DNA of 64,000 bases from Carex sylvatica (lineage: Eukaryota > Streptophyta > Magnoliopsida > Poales > Cyperaceae): contig CAXKVR010000149.1 of assembly GCA_964058845.1 (NCBI GenBank), forward strand, positions 62,001-126,000, written 5' to 3'. Position 1 is the stretch's first letter, and each line of letters starts with the position of its first letter. The notes under the pieces were generated by a model, which worked only from the letters and a program-made list of their open reading frames with translations, was not told the DNA's origin and made no database searches. Of the stretch, positions 36,259 through 47,697 are shown in pieces. A program made the translations under genes and the position numbers.

Positions 36259-36318
36259 ATGTCAAGAGCAAATGCATATGCATGTGTCTTGAGCTGCAAA
36301 GGATGTCTAACCTTATAG
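36259..36318 (+). promoter_or_regulatory. Overlapping upstream ORF (19 codons) in the FBL12 leader
   Basis: The ATG at 36259 opens a frame of 19 codons ending at TAG 36316–36318. It overlaps, out of frame, the first two possible FBL12 start codons (36282 and 36303) and stops six bases before the third (36324). A second, six-codon uORF (MHMHVS) runs from 36272 to 36292. In a scanning model these would suppress initiation at 36282/36303. That is inference from the sequence. Confidence 0.6.
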
Positions 36319-37454
36319 ACTGGATGGAGAGCTGTTTACCTGACGATTGCTTGCTACTAATCCACCAAAAGCTGCAAAACCGAGATGATCGGGATGCATT
36401 TGGGTTGACGTGCAAACGATGGTTGCACATCCAGAACATGGCACGTACACAACTTGTGTTTGATTTCTCCTTCAACCCAAGAAGGCAACAAGAGTACCCA
36501 CATTACATACAGCGGCTCTTGATCCGCTTTCCTTACCTCAGCAAGCTATCTCTTGCGGGGTGCACAGATCTTCCCGATTCAGCCTTGACACCTTTAATGG
36601 TCTCCTGGTCTAGTCTCAAATACCTCTCTTTGTATTGCTGTTTCAACATAACTGATGCCGGCCTTAGTCTCCTTTCCACTGGATGTCGTAATTTGGAAAC
36701 CTTAAATGTTTATCGGTGCAACATAACAGATTCCGGCCTGGAGACTATTGCTGGATCATGTCACATTTTGAAGAATGTGAATCTATCCGATTGCTCAAAC
36801 ATTACAGACCGTGGTCTCAATGCATTGTGCAATGGATGCCCTAAACTCTATGCGCTGATTATCACATCTTGCAAGGGCATTACAGGTACTGGATTAAAGG
36901 GTGCTCCTCCTACCTTGACCTATCTGGAAGCTGAGACTTGCATGCTTTCTTCAGAGGGGTTACGGGAAGCCGTGAGTGGGGGCGGGCTTCAATACTTGAA
37001 CCTCTCTCATCCAAGAAACCTATCTCGGCATGGTGACGGGTTGGGCCATATCGGGTCAGGATATGCACAGAGGCTTCGGTTCCTTAACCTACGCATGTGT
37101 CGCCATATGTCTGACGAGTCGGCCTCTGCCATTGCCAAGGGTTGTCCTATGCTGGAAGAATGGAACCTTGCAATCTGTCATGGTATAAGGCTCTTAGGTT
37201 GGCTGGCCATTGGGTCGAATTGTAAGAAACTCCGGGTTTTGCATGTTAACCGATGCAAGAACCTGTGCAACCAGGGTTTGAATGCATTGAGAGATGGTTG
37301 TGACCGGCTGGAGGTGTTATACATTCATGGGTGCAAGGGAGTTACTAACACTGGACTAGAGATATTTAGGATGTACCGATTTAACGTGGCACTTAGGAGA
37401 GAGGAGTGTGCGACAATGTTGATCGGCCCTTGTGTTGCCAGGTTGTTTCTGTAG
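36282..37454 (+). CDS. FBL12: F-box/LRR-repeat protein 12-like
   Basis: This is probably the substrate-recognition subunit of an SCF (SKP1–cullin–F-box) E3 ubiquitin ligase. The coding sequence is one exon of 390 codons. The F-box lies near residues 17–55 (CLPDDCLLLIHQKLQ, then DAFGLTCKRWLHIQ). The rest is a run of leucine-rich repeats of the ~26-residue cysteine-containing type ('LSLAGCTDLPDSAL', 'VNLSDCSNITDRGL', 'LNLRMCRHMSDES', 'LHVNRCKNLCNQGL'). It agrees along its length with the Arabidopsis protein I remember as FBL12, including EWNLAICH and VNRCKNLC. The true start may be Met1 (36282), Met8 (36303) or Met15 (36324). Met15 (MESCLPDDC) fits the family's short N-terminus best and is the only one not overlapped by the upstream ORF. 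The target protein is unknown. Confidence 0.93.
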   Translation: MCLELQRMSNLIDWMESCLPDDCLLLIHQKLQNRDDRDAFGLTCKRWLHIQNMARTQLVFDFSFNPRRQQEYPHYIQRLLIRFPYLSKLSLAGCTDLPDSALTPLMVSWSSLKYLSLYCCFNITDAGLSLLSTGCRNLETLNVYRCNITDSGLETIAGSCHILKNVNLSDCSNITDRGLNALCNGCPKLYALIITSCKGITGTGLKGAPPTLTYLEAETCMLSSEGLREAVSGGGLQYLNLSHPRNLSRHGDGLGHIGSGYAQRLRFLNLRMCRHMSDESASAIAKGCPMLEEWNLAICHGIRLLGWLAIGSNCKKLRVLHVNRCKNLCNQGLNALRDGCDRLEVLYIHGCKGVTNTGLEIFRMYRFNVALRREECATMLIGPCVARLFL

Positions 37455-38086
37455 AGTTGTTTTTATATGTTTAAAGTGGTGGATCTTCTAATAATTTCAG
37501 CAGATTAGGTGTAATAATAAACCTGCTTTTATTTGTTCTAGGCAGTTTATCTTCCCAATAATTTTATGCAGAGTAGGCTCTCTTCTAGGAAATTATGGTT
37601 GGGTTCTAGATATATATGTGTTAGGGTATTCTATGATATGTGGAGTCTGTTTATGTTTTCTCAGCATATTCATTGATGCATGTAAAGTTGTTTGTTAATT
37701 AGTTTCTCTGTAGCTACTATGTTGTTTATTCAACAATAATCTGGAATATGGATTGAGCAAAATTCTCATAGTGCGAGATCTATCTTGGTTTAATTCATGC
37801 ATGTTATTAGCTTAGATTTATATCTCACCATTTCTGAGTTTATCTTCATTTTGTCTAGTACCGACCATTTTTTCTTTGTTCTTAGAACAGTATATCACAA
37901 CATTTACCAGCTGTTTCTTGAACAGTATCTTTCATGATAGCTATAACATCGCTACAAGTAGAACTGCATATGTTCCCTTTGGGTCCGTATCCTCTAAGTT
38001 AACTCAAATTTTGGGTTGACTTAAATTCAGGCCAATCCGGCAATGTTGGTAATGCGGGGGGTCCTTTAATAACTTAAATCGGGTGG
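37455..38086. other. FBL12 3' UTR and downstream DNA
   Basis: AT-rich sequence with polyadenylation-like words (for example 'gtaataataaacc' at about 37510). From 37985 a fragment of the 'tatcctctaagttaactcaa' dispersed repeat begins. No further gene. Confidence 0.5.
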
Positions 38087-38094
38087 CCCGGATC

Positions 38095-38814
38095 TAGGGG
38101 TGTAAACGGAGCGGATAATGCTCATATCATATCTACATCTATCGGATAATGAGCGGATATGAATACGGATACGGATAGTAAATGAATATTAAAATTTAAA
38201 ATCAAATTTGCCTTAAACGGATACGGATACAGAACGGATAGTTCACGGATACGGATTCGAATACGAATATAAAACGAATAATGGTCGGATAATTAAGATA
38301 TATTAATTTCTAAGATACAAATATTAATTAAAAAATTAAATATAAATATTAATGATAACTATAAGTAGATGGAGAGATGAGAGATGAGAGATAATATATT
38401 CATATAATATATATATAAAATAAAGAAATAGTAACAATAGAAGTTGTGGTGTAGTGGTTTGAAGTTTAGTTCAAAGATCTTAAGATGGGAGTACATGGGT
38501 TCAAATTCCACCTATAGCAAATATTAATTCCTCTTTTATTAGAGTCCGGATATCCGCTCCGTTTAGGACTCCGTATCCGTATCCGAAAATTATTGGATTT
38601 CGGATAGTCCAGATATCCGTTCTGTTTAGGACTCCGTATCCGGATCTTCTATGGATATCCAAAAATTATCCGAATAATTTCCGGATACGGAGCGGATATC
38701 CGCTTGTTTAGGACTCCGTATCCGGATCTTCTATGGATATCCAAAAATTATCCGAATAATTTTCGGATACGGAGCGGATATCCGCTGGATAATCCGGCTT
38801 CATTTACACCACTA
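38095..38814. mobile_element. Non-autonomous hAT element, CGGATA family (720 bp, TSD CCCGGATC)
   Basis: Perfect TSDs CCCGGATC lie at 38087–38094 and 38815–38822. The ends are TAGGGGTGTAAACGG and CATTTACACCACTA. Subterminal regions are packed with 'acggatac', 'gcggat' and 'tatccg' motifs. Near 38590–38770 a ~110-bp block ('ggactccgtatccggatctt'...'aattatccgaataattt') is directly repeated. A tRNA-like segment lies inside at 38441–38516. Confidence 0.88.
38441..38516 (+). other. tRNA-like / SINE-like segment inside the hAT element
   Basis: It has an A-box-like 'tggtgtagtggtt' and, 40 bp on, a B-box-like 'gggttcaaattcc', the spacing and words of a pol III internal promoter. No cloverleaf with paired acceptor stem was found. 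It is more likely a tRNA-derived SINE head than a functional tRNA. Confidence 0.35.
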
Positions 38815-38822
38815 CCCGGATC

Positions 38823-39389
38823 TCAACTCAAAATTTGAGTTAACTCATACGATACGAATTAGTTCCGTTTCTCTTATTTTGTTTATTTTCTTTGAAGGCA
38901 CCTTGCAGACCATGAGAAGAACAGAATTCAGCTTTTATTTCATCCATTATATTTTCTTATTTCCCTTTTATCTCTATTTGAAAATTTTCATATATCTACC
39001 ATCTTCAAACCATAATTACTTCACAACACAATTAAAATCTGCGCCGTGTTCTCTCCAATGGAAGATTAATTGAGCCTTTGAGAATACAGCTTTTACAACC
39101 GAGGGGACAAAAACCACGTTTTCTTTTTATTTGTTCTCTCTGTTTTATTTTAGAAAACAAACCAGAATAATTCTCAAATATTATCAAGTTCGAATTTCAG
39201 TGTACCTAAAAACCGTAATTAAAAAAATTCATTATTCTATCTCATGCTTAGAAAAATTCTCTGATATTAATATTACAAATATCTGGTACTACTGTTGCTA
39301 TTACCTCACTTTTACCAAGATGACATGCTTTTGTCTTTACATGTGTAATTCTATTTTTCAGGACCAGCACATTATTGTTAGAACTTTGA
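38823..39389. other. Intergenic DNA, nothing recognised
   Basis: AT-rich, without a recognisable gene or bounded repeat. It may contain the missing left half of the element whose right end is at 39619. Confidence 0.4.
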
Positions 39390-39619
39390 TATATATTTTG
39401 ATGAACAATACATAATTAGTGACTAATATTTTAATAATATAAAAGATATTTTGTAACTAACAAGCTAATTATGAAAAATATCCGCATCCGTCCGATATCC
39501 AATTCGTATCCGTAATATTTAATATCCAATCCGTATCCGTATTTGTATCCGAAAAATTATAACGGATACGGATGCGAATACGGAAAAATCACTATCCAAT
39601 CCATATCCGACCGTTTACA
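39390..39619. mobile_element. Right-end fragment of a CGGATA-family hAT element
   Basis: It ends in CCGTTTACACCCCTA, the reverse complement of the left end TAGGGGTGTAAACGG of the element at 38095. It carries repeated 'tatccgt' words. The AT-rich part before these matches 40100–40210 closely ('gtgactaatattttaataat', 'aacaagctaattatgaaaaa'), so the two belong to one subfamily. No left end or TSD partner was found. Confidence 0.65.
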
Positions 39620-39881
39620 CCCCTATCTAAGCCACATCAAATTATCTTTGTTGGAAAAATATGCCCGCATATAAGAATGTTCAAGAATAATTGGAGGAAA
39701 AATACTATTAATTAGTTCTTTCCTATAGTAGTTATAAACCCTACAGTTTATTACCACAAAAAAACCAGCACTTTCGGACTTCTAATTTTGACAATTGCGC
39801 GCCTGAACTTACTATTTTGAAGCAATTATGTTTCAATGAATTTTCTATTTATTTCGGATGGATTCTGATAACTTACCCCAC

Positions 39882-40290
39882 AGTAGGGGTGTAAACGGAT
39901 CGGATAATATCTGATTTTGTCTGAATTCGAATTCGGAAAAGTACATAAATTATCCGATTCGATCCGTATCTGTATCCGTATCCGTATCCGTATCCGTATC
40001 CGTATCCGACCATTTACACTTTAAATCATAACAAATGTGATATATGTGCTTAAATTGATTTATTAAATTGCATATTGTACGAATAATTTATTAAATTGCA
40101 GATAAATATATATTTTGAAGAACAATATAACACTATGATATAATTAGTGACTAATATTTTAATAATATAATAGATGTTTTGTAATTAACAAGCTAATTAT
40201 GAAAAATATCCATATCCGTCCAATATCCAATTCGTATCCATAACATTTAATATCCGATCTGTATTCGTATCAGTATCCGAAAAATTATAA
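39882..40290. mobile_element. Left-end-bearing CGGATA-family hAT fragment
   Basis: It starts TAGGGGTGTAAACGG, followed by CGGATAAT motifs and a run of about six 'gtatcc' hexamers at 39965–40005. Its second half matches the fragment at 39390–39619. The expected right terminus ...TTTACACCCCTA is missing, so the element is truncated at about 40290. Confidence 0.65.
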
Positions 40291-41299
40291 TAAATTAATC
40301 TAGCACAAATCAATTGAGCCTGAGCATTTTTATTCTAGATCATATATATACCACAAGATCAGTGCATATTTTTTTAATTAATTGTTGCACTAGCACTAAA
40401 GTTCATAATTTCAAATATTAAAATTGTACAAATAATAGTTAACAAGAAACTTTATAGACAAATTTAATTAAGCACAATAATCTGAACTGAACCGCGAGAC
40501 TTTATGGTTCAATGTTAATAACAAATGAGTGAAGCCCTAAACAATAATAATAATTTCTAATATACCAAGTGATTATTAAAATTATAGAAAGTGATAATTT
40601 ATATCTACCAAACTTATATGTTTCTCTGGTTCAAACTAAATTGATAATTCTACTATATCATGCGATTGGAGGCGACATTATTGATTATAGAAGTGAACAA
40701 AACAAGATCGATCGAGCTTATGTCACCTGTAATAGAAGAAATTGATATTGCAACGTGCATTTGGGGTTTGGAATCAGGTCACAACAATTAATGGTAATTA
40801 ATTAAAGTTAGCAAAAAGTTCCATTAAGAGGTAGGCTTTTTATACAGCAGAAAATTCATCAGCTACTGACACTGCATGTCAAAAAAATTAAATGATGTCG
40901 ACGTAATTTTTTTCCTCATGCATAGCAATAATTTTCTTCAAGAACCGAAATAATTTTTCTTTCGGTTTGTCCATGAATACAACTCCGTCATACGTGCGTA
41001 TAAGTCATATATATACAAAATATTCAGAACAATATAAATCATATTTAAAAAAAAAATTGAATAAAACTTATATTTTCTGAATGTTTTATAAAAGCTTTAT
41101 TAATGTATTGAGTTTCAGATACATTTGCCTCGGACAACATTTAAATATCGACATCTTAATTTCTTCATTTTTCGTGTCAAACATGGTCAACATGATGACG
41201 AAATGCATTTTGACATTTTTTTTTTTTTTTTTGCAAAAGGGGACTATTAGTATTAGTATATATATAAACGCATATATAGTTAAGTAACCATAAAAGGGC
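40291..41299. other. AT-rich intergenic DNA
   Basis: No gene or bounded transposon is seen. It contains a T-run at 41218–41232. Confidence 0.5.
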
Positions 41300-41307
41300 A
41301 CTTTAAG

Positions 41308-41939
41308 TAGGGGTGTCAATGGGTACGATACGAGTAGAGTGGAAGCATTTTCATATCTATACTCATTAAAAATGACTTTATTCATACTCTATTTTTACCC
41401 ATTAAAATTTGATTTTATCCTACTCTACTTTTATTTGATAAAATAATCAGATAACAAAACGATAGTGGGTGAATAACAAATAATACTACTATAATAATTA
41501 GTTTTATTATATTTTACAAATAGAATATTAAAACTAATTTATTTCTCACATATGCAATGATATTACTAATAAAAAATAAAAATAAATGTGCAATCAATTT
41601 CAACTAAATTATATATCCTATAAAAATAAGAGAATTTAAAAATAAAAATATATCTTTCGACAAATTTAATTATTTAATTAAAAAAAAGACATACAAATAA
41701 AAATAATATGTTTAATATTTTTCTTACAACAAAAACAATACACTAAATAACAAAAGTACTCACTAATTATTGCTCAAACATTATTATATTTTATATAATT
41801 ACTCTATAGGGTAATGGTTATGAAATAGTGTTTATTCATATCTGTACTCATTTAGCTAATGAAAAAAAAAATCATATCTCTATCCGCCTTATTGAATACG
41901 GTTCGGATCGGATAAACGGGTAAAAGGGTAACACCCATA
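41308..41939. mobile_element. Non-autonomous hAT element (632 bp, near-perfect TSD)
   Basis: The left end TAGGGGTGTCAATGGGTA pairs with the right end TAACACCCATA. The flanks are ACTTTAAG (41300–41307) and ACTTTTAAG (41940–41948), an 8-bp TSD with one inserted T. The interior is AT-rich with 'tactc.ttttaccc' motifs. No coding. Confidence 0.75.
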
Positions 41940-41982
41940 ACTTTTAAGTGTTGAGACGCGTAAAGGCCGTAATGCATATAAG

Positions 41983-42767
41983 TAGGGGTGGCAACGAGCT
42001 GTTGAAGAGCGAGCTAGGCTACACTCGTACTCGGTTTGTTGGTGTATTAAGCTAAGCGAGCGAGTTTGGATTTTAGGTTTCGAGCTAAAACTATTGCTCA
42101 AGACCGACTCGTGGCTTGTCCGAGCGAGCCGAGCTAGCTCGTTACTAGCTTGGCAGATTTATAAATTTGTATATTTTCTTTCCTGCTATATCTTAAATTT
42201 TCATAACACATCTTATTAATTATGACTAAAACAAAATAATATCTATATGAGTGATTACTGAGGAATACTCTTAATTCAATTAAAGCAAATTAACTACTAT
42301 AAATTAAGTTTACAGCTAAATTCATACATACAAATATATCAAAATTCTAAATTCATACAAGCATATTCACATAATAAATTCATGCATACAAAATCAAACA
42401 AATTTATACAAATTAACTTAATTGCTTATAATTAATTTACAGATATTTTATACAAAATTACCAATCAACTTAAACACAGTACAAAGTGCAATTGTCATAA
42501 TACTAGCTATAACATCCATAAACCATAATATCTCCAATCTAAAGTTAACGGATCCGATTAAACTACTAACTATGTATATTAAAAAGCTCGTTAACAACCG
42601 AGCTGGCTCGTGTCGAGCCAGGCCAAACTCAAACTCATTAATTTTGGCTCGAGTATGTAGCGAGCGAGCTAATTTTAACTCGATTCACTAACGAATGAGC
42701 TGTTATCGATCGAGTCACGAGCGAATACCAAGTGGGCCACGAGTCACGAGTTTTTTTGCCTGTCCTA
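41983..42767. mobile_element. Non-autonomous hAT element, CGAGC family (785 bp, TSD CATATAAG)
   Basis: Perfect TSDs CATATAAG lie at 41975–41982 and 42768–42775. The ends are TAGGGGTGGCAACGAGC and TTTTTTGCCTGTCCTA. About 150 bp at each end is dense in 'cgagc', 'gctcg' and 'gagcgagc' motifs in both directions, and the middle is AT-rich. It lies 43 bp from the preceding hAT element. Confidence 0.9.
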
Positions 42768-42775
42768 CATATAAG

Positions 42776-43559
42776 CATATTGCTGTCCGGAGACTCGCAA
42801 CACCGCTGAGAATTGTGTGGGAAGTCATCCCACAAAAGCAGAAACAACTCCAGTAGGCAGTAGTTGTGCTTATATGCTTTTATCTTTATTTTATTTTTAT
42901 TTTTTTCTTTCCCTCTCTCTTTTTGACACCAGGTTTCACACGTCGCAGCATAAAGACTAATAAGATGAAAGTCTTCACACAAACTCCAAAGCCACCTCCT
43001 TTTTCTATATAAGTAATCTGAAACTAATAAAGCTTTGAAATTTAAATTCTTTCCTTGGTTGAGTGGATTTGGTGCTCCCGATCGGTGAAGATGCATTTCC
43101 CTACTCCACAAGAAAAGCATGCTTTACCCTTTTCAGCTCCTCTTTTAGAATAACCTCTAAATATAATCTTTCTACCCACTCTCTTCTCTCCCTTTATAGA
43201 GATAGATTGGCACTAGAGAGAGAGAGAGAGAGAGAGGGATTTGTTTGACACGGCTGTATACTGGATATAAATCTAGTCATGAATGGAAACAGAGAAAGAG
43301 CTTGACTGCTTATTTGATTTGATTAAAAAGGTTCTGTACTTAGAGGTGTTCCATTTTTTCCTATGGTTGAAGGCGACAAAGCTGCCTTAATTGGGAATAC
43401 ATACTGCATGCATGGCCTTCATAGTAAGTGTCTATTTTTCAAATTTTTGTACTTGAAGATGGTTATTTGAAGGTGACGTGTTATCTAATAAAGAATGTGT
43501 AGTAAGTTCTGAAACTAAGCGTTCTTCATGGTCTAAATATTTTATATCAGAAGTACAAG
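42776..43559 (+). promoter_or_regulatory. Upstream region of the tweety-like gene
   Basis: Non-coding. It includes a (GA)n/(AG)n microsatellite at 43217–43238 and pyrimidine-rich stretches (42880–42930, 43160–43200). A promoter is expected here, but no core element can be assigned with confidence. The minus-strand ORF 42638–43120 shows no protein-like character. Confidence 0.4.
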
Positions 43560-46500
43560 ATGGGGTCCAGAAGAAAAGATGAAACTCTGGTGCTGCTCTG
43601 TTTTCTCATGACAGTCTCATGTGTGAGTTCTATGCAAGTCATGCCTCAGAGGACAGGTAGCCATACTTTATTTGGAATTATGTATTATAATTTCATGTCA
43701 TGTCTCATGTGTGATTTCCGTACATCAGTTAAATTATAAGCAATTTTAGTGGCCTATTTGCAAAACAAAGTCCAAAATAGTAAAAGAAATAGAGTATAGA
43801 CAGTGCACCCAAAATGTATATGCATGATAAACTGTTTTCTGTTAAAGGAAATAAGTAACTTGGCTACATTTAAAAAAAAAAAATGTATATGCATCGAAAA
43901 TCTCGAATTTATCGAGTTTCTATGTTATAGAAGTATTGCTTGTGTTGTAGTGTAAATTGAGTTTACTAGTTACACCTTGTTTAAACTATTATATTATTTT
44001 CTTAAATTTGTTGTTTTATCCAGCATCGAACAGGATTTTGGTCGACTCAAATTCAGACTCAAGCAGCACTGTTCTAGCATTGAGGACAGAGAGGATTGAC
44101 CCGCTTGATAATTTTAAAATATACAGAGGAGGATACAATATCACAAATAGCCATTATTGGACTGTAATCTCCCTCTCTCTCTCTCTCTATCTCTCACACA
44201 CAGAGTATCATTTTTATATTAAAGGCCTAATAACACAATTAATTACCCATATATTAAAAAATCCATCTAATATGTCAAACATGATCAAGTATTGTAAATC
44301 AGGGCCCACATAATTTAAGACAAGGCTTTAACCTTAAAGCACAATCTAACTAATCTTATAAGTTATAACAAAACCAATACATTAACGGAAAGTTTGAAGT
44401 GGGCCGCTATTATGCATGCTACCAGCTTAATTAGCGGTTTTTTGAACTTTTGACTTGAAAAAAATCTCAGAATATATTCTTTTCTTTATCTTGCTTTCCA
44501 ACCAGGGTTTGTCTCTTTAAAATATGATTGCTCTTGGGCCTCATAATCATTTTAAACTTCTCTTTATGTTTCTTAAATTGAGTTGTTATCTTACCTACTC
44601 CATTGAAGAAAACAAAACATTAAAAATTCCCAGTCAAACGATCTGATTTTTATTTTTGACATTGATGTTTCCAGTCAATCGTATTTACGGGGAAATACGG
44701 ATACATTCTTGCAGCACTATGGCCTATCGGAGGCATTGCTCTTGCTATCTCCAGCATTTTCTTCACCAGAAAGAAAAGAACAGAGAGCAGAAGAGAATCT
44801 AGCTCCACAAAAACCAAATTTTGGTTTATTTTCTTGGGCATTGTGTTTTTACTTTTTACCATGTAAGTTGCTTCCTCTCTACTACTCTGGATCAGGAATT
44901 CAAATTGTACTGGTACATATTTGTAAAAATCCATAAGGTCACTATTTACATCCCTTCACATCTATACCAAAATTCTGATAGGTAGTTGAGGGAAGTATGT
45001 ATCACCTCGTACTCTTAAACCAGAATGGCACGACCAGATCAAAATTTTGTTAACTTACGTTTTAAATTTTTCTTTTGTAGAGTTACATCTGCATCTGCAC
45101 TCACAGGCAGTTCAAGATTCCACGCAAGAGCGCAATCAATTAAAAGAATAATTTCTCGAACTGCAATAGAGGCCTCAGGCACTTTGTACAATGTAACGAA
45201 GGCTGTAGAATCCATGCAAAATCTAACAAGCCTCTATGCTGGTCTTGCAAATTCAACCAATCTCAATTCTACTGCACAAAGTCTCAGTGAAGAGGCGACC
45301 AATATACAGATAAAGGCTGAAAATAGCATGCGCCTTGTCAATAGAGGAATCAACATTTTGTAAGAAATGACTAAGCTTCTCTAATCTCTATTATTTTTTT
45401 ATTTTTTTAGTTTACAGAGTTTGTTATTTTATTACAATAAAACTTTTGGAAATATTTACCTTTCATTGTAATCATGATATCTTTTTAACAAGGCAATAAT
45501 CTCTTAATTATAATACCAATGTTTTATTACCAAGGCAATGGTAGTCCGTCAATATGATGCCTTAAAATGAATTCCCTACTTGAATATGTTACTATATCAT
45601 TATTGAATTTCTACCATATTGGTTATGATTCCATTGGAATTTCACTGCCACAAATCCTGTAATAACCTCTTTAATTTTTGTGTCTGAAACTCTGAATTGT
45701 CATAGATGTGCTTTCCGTTTTGAGTTCGCATGCATTGTTGTCTTATTTTCTAGACCTTAATAGTTACTCTTTATTTTTTGACTTCTATTTTTCTTCTCGT
45801 ATCATTACAAGGTCGTTGTCTATTGTCTAATTAGGGTGATGTATTTTTTCAGGCAAATTGTAACAATTGTATTTGTACTGATGAACCTAATTGCAGTACT
45901 CATTTTCCTTGGTAAGTCCTATTACAGGATCAACATATGAAAAACACACTGTACCAGAAACTATGTAGTTCAACTATTAACTTTTTGCACTTTCAATGCA
46001 GTGGCAAGATCTCTGAAACTGAAGCTATTATTCTCCTCGTAAGTTTAAAAAAAAATGCTTATCAAGTTCTCTAAAAGCAGCCTAATCCATTGAGAACTTA
46101 TAATTTCCAATCTTCCTACAAATGAATTTCTTTGAAATGAATATTTATATAATAAAAAAACATCTGGTACAGGATAATATTTGTCTGCTGGATATTCACA
46201 TCCCTCTTTTGGATATACTTCGCCCTTTATTTCTTCCTTGCTGAGTGAGTTACATCTATACTTTTACAAGCAAAAGAACATTATACTGGATGGGTTGTAC
46301 AGTACAGAACCTGACCAGTTTGGTACCATATGGTTAAAGTAGCCTTCCGTTTTATTTTCACTACCACCCGCACCTCCCCCCCCCACCCCCCCCATAAAAA
46401 AAAAAAAAAAAAGACAAAAGGAAATAAAATAAGGGGAAAAATGGGATGATTTTTTATATACGAAACAAGCCAGAAACAAAATGCGTGGTACAGGCTTTGT

Positions 46501-47697
46501 ATGGGCCTACATGCTACAGGTACATTTCAAAGCCTATCAGTTCCATACCACATTGCAGTTCAATCCACTGTAATAATTTGGAAACCGAATCTGATCAGGT
46601 TTTCAGGTGATACATGCTTAGCGCTTGATGAATACCAGATAAACCCACAAAACAGCAGCTTAGGATCCATCCTACCATGCTCTGATTCAGCCAATAATAT
46701 GCTGGAAGATGTTGGAACTGGAATTCACAACTTAATTAATCAGGTAATAGCAACAATATAGAGAAGTGAAGCAACATTATTTATTTCGTTTATTTGTTGG
46801 TATGTTTATTTATTTATTGTATGAGTCCGCTCATCTTCAGCTCTCTCAATATTCTTTTTTCCACATTTGGGGTTTGAACATACCGCCAAATTAACCTTTT
46901 TAACAATATCCCTGCTCAATCCTGCCACCAGGGTGAGCTTAAGCTACCAGTAGTTGGTAAAATTACATTCTATCTGGAAATTAAGTAGTGATGTCTGTGT
47001 TATGTACATAGGTGAATGCTGAGATTTCTACTGTAAGATTGTCAGATATGCCAGATTTGGAATATGTCTGCAACCCATTTTCAGGACCACCGGATTATCT
47101 GTATGAGCCTGATGATTGTTCTTCAAGTACTATCAAGATTGGAGATATCCCTCAGGTGCCTGTACTCACTTCTCTATATACTATTTTAATTTCAAATTTA
47201 TGGGAAATTGTGAGAAAATTAAGTATTACTTGGAAAAATGAAACCAATTAGATCGATGCAATTGACACTTTGAAAAGTAATCTGACTTTAAATGATGCTT
47301 TTTGAAGGCATTGCGGAGATACGCTTGCTTAGAGACAGATGAAACGGACTGTACACAAGCTAAATATATTCTATCTGCAAGTGACTATAATAAAATCCAA
47401 GTATACACAAACTCAATTCAATATATACTAGATGTTTTTCCTGGTATGGAGAGGCTGGTCAACTGCCAATTGGTGAAAGATGCCTTCTCTGAAATTCTTC
47501 TCAACCAATGCAAACCGCTCAATAAATATGCACACATGACATGGGCAGCAATGGCAGTTTTGTCTACATTCCTGATGTTATTTAGCATATCATGGATTTT
47601 ACAATCTTTACATGAAAGACGGTCTCGTACCCTTGATGGATTGGTAAAGCCACATTTGTCTTCTAGTAGTATGTCAGAGGACAAGATACAACCGTAG
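43560..47697 (+). CDS. Plant tweety-like multi-pass membrane protein (At2g25270-like)
   Basis: This belongs to a plant-wide family of unknown molecular function, topologically like animal tweety proteins. Ten exons join in frame: 43560–43656, 44024–44163, 44675–44862, 45081–45359, 45853–45911, 46002–46038, 46173–46244, 46599–46743, 47012–47155 and 47308–47697, giving 1551 nt or 516 codons plus stop. All introns are GT–AG. Features in order are a signal peptide (residues ~7–24), TM1 (~88–108), TM2 (~127–147), a loop with a possible coiled region and several N-x-S/T sites (~150–235), TM3 (~236–259), TM4 (~268–291), a large Cys-containing loop with more N-glycosylation sites (~292–460), TM5 (~464–488) and a short Ser-rich tail. 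The pattern suggests a plasma-membrane or endomembrane protein with extracellular loops. Biochemical role unknown. The ATG is the first in the signal-peptide exon. Confidence 0.9.

Noticed and set aside
41083..41385. Small membrane-like ORFs on both strands
   Set aside because: They are AT-rich by-products around a T-run, with no conserved motif.
42638..43120. 160-codon minus-strand ORF
   Set aside because: It begins in the region upstream of the tweety-like gene, runs into a hAT end, contains low-complexity Lys/Asn runs and matches no family I know.
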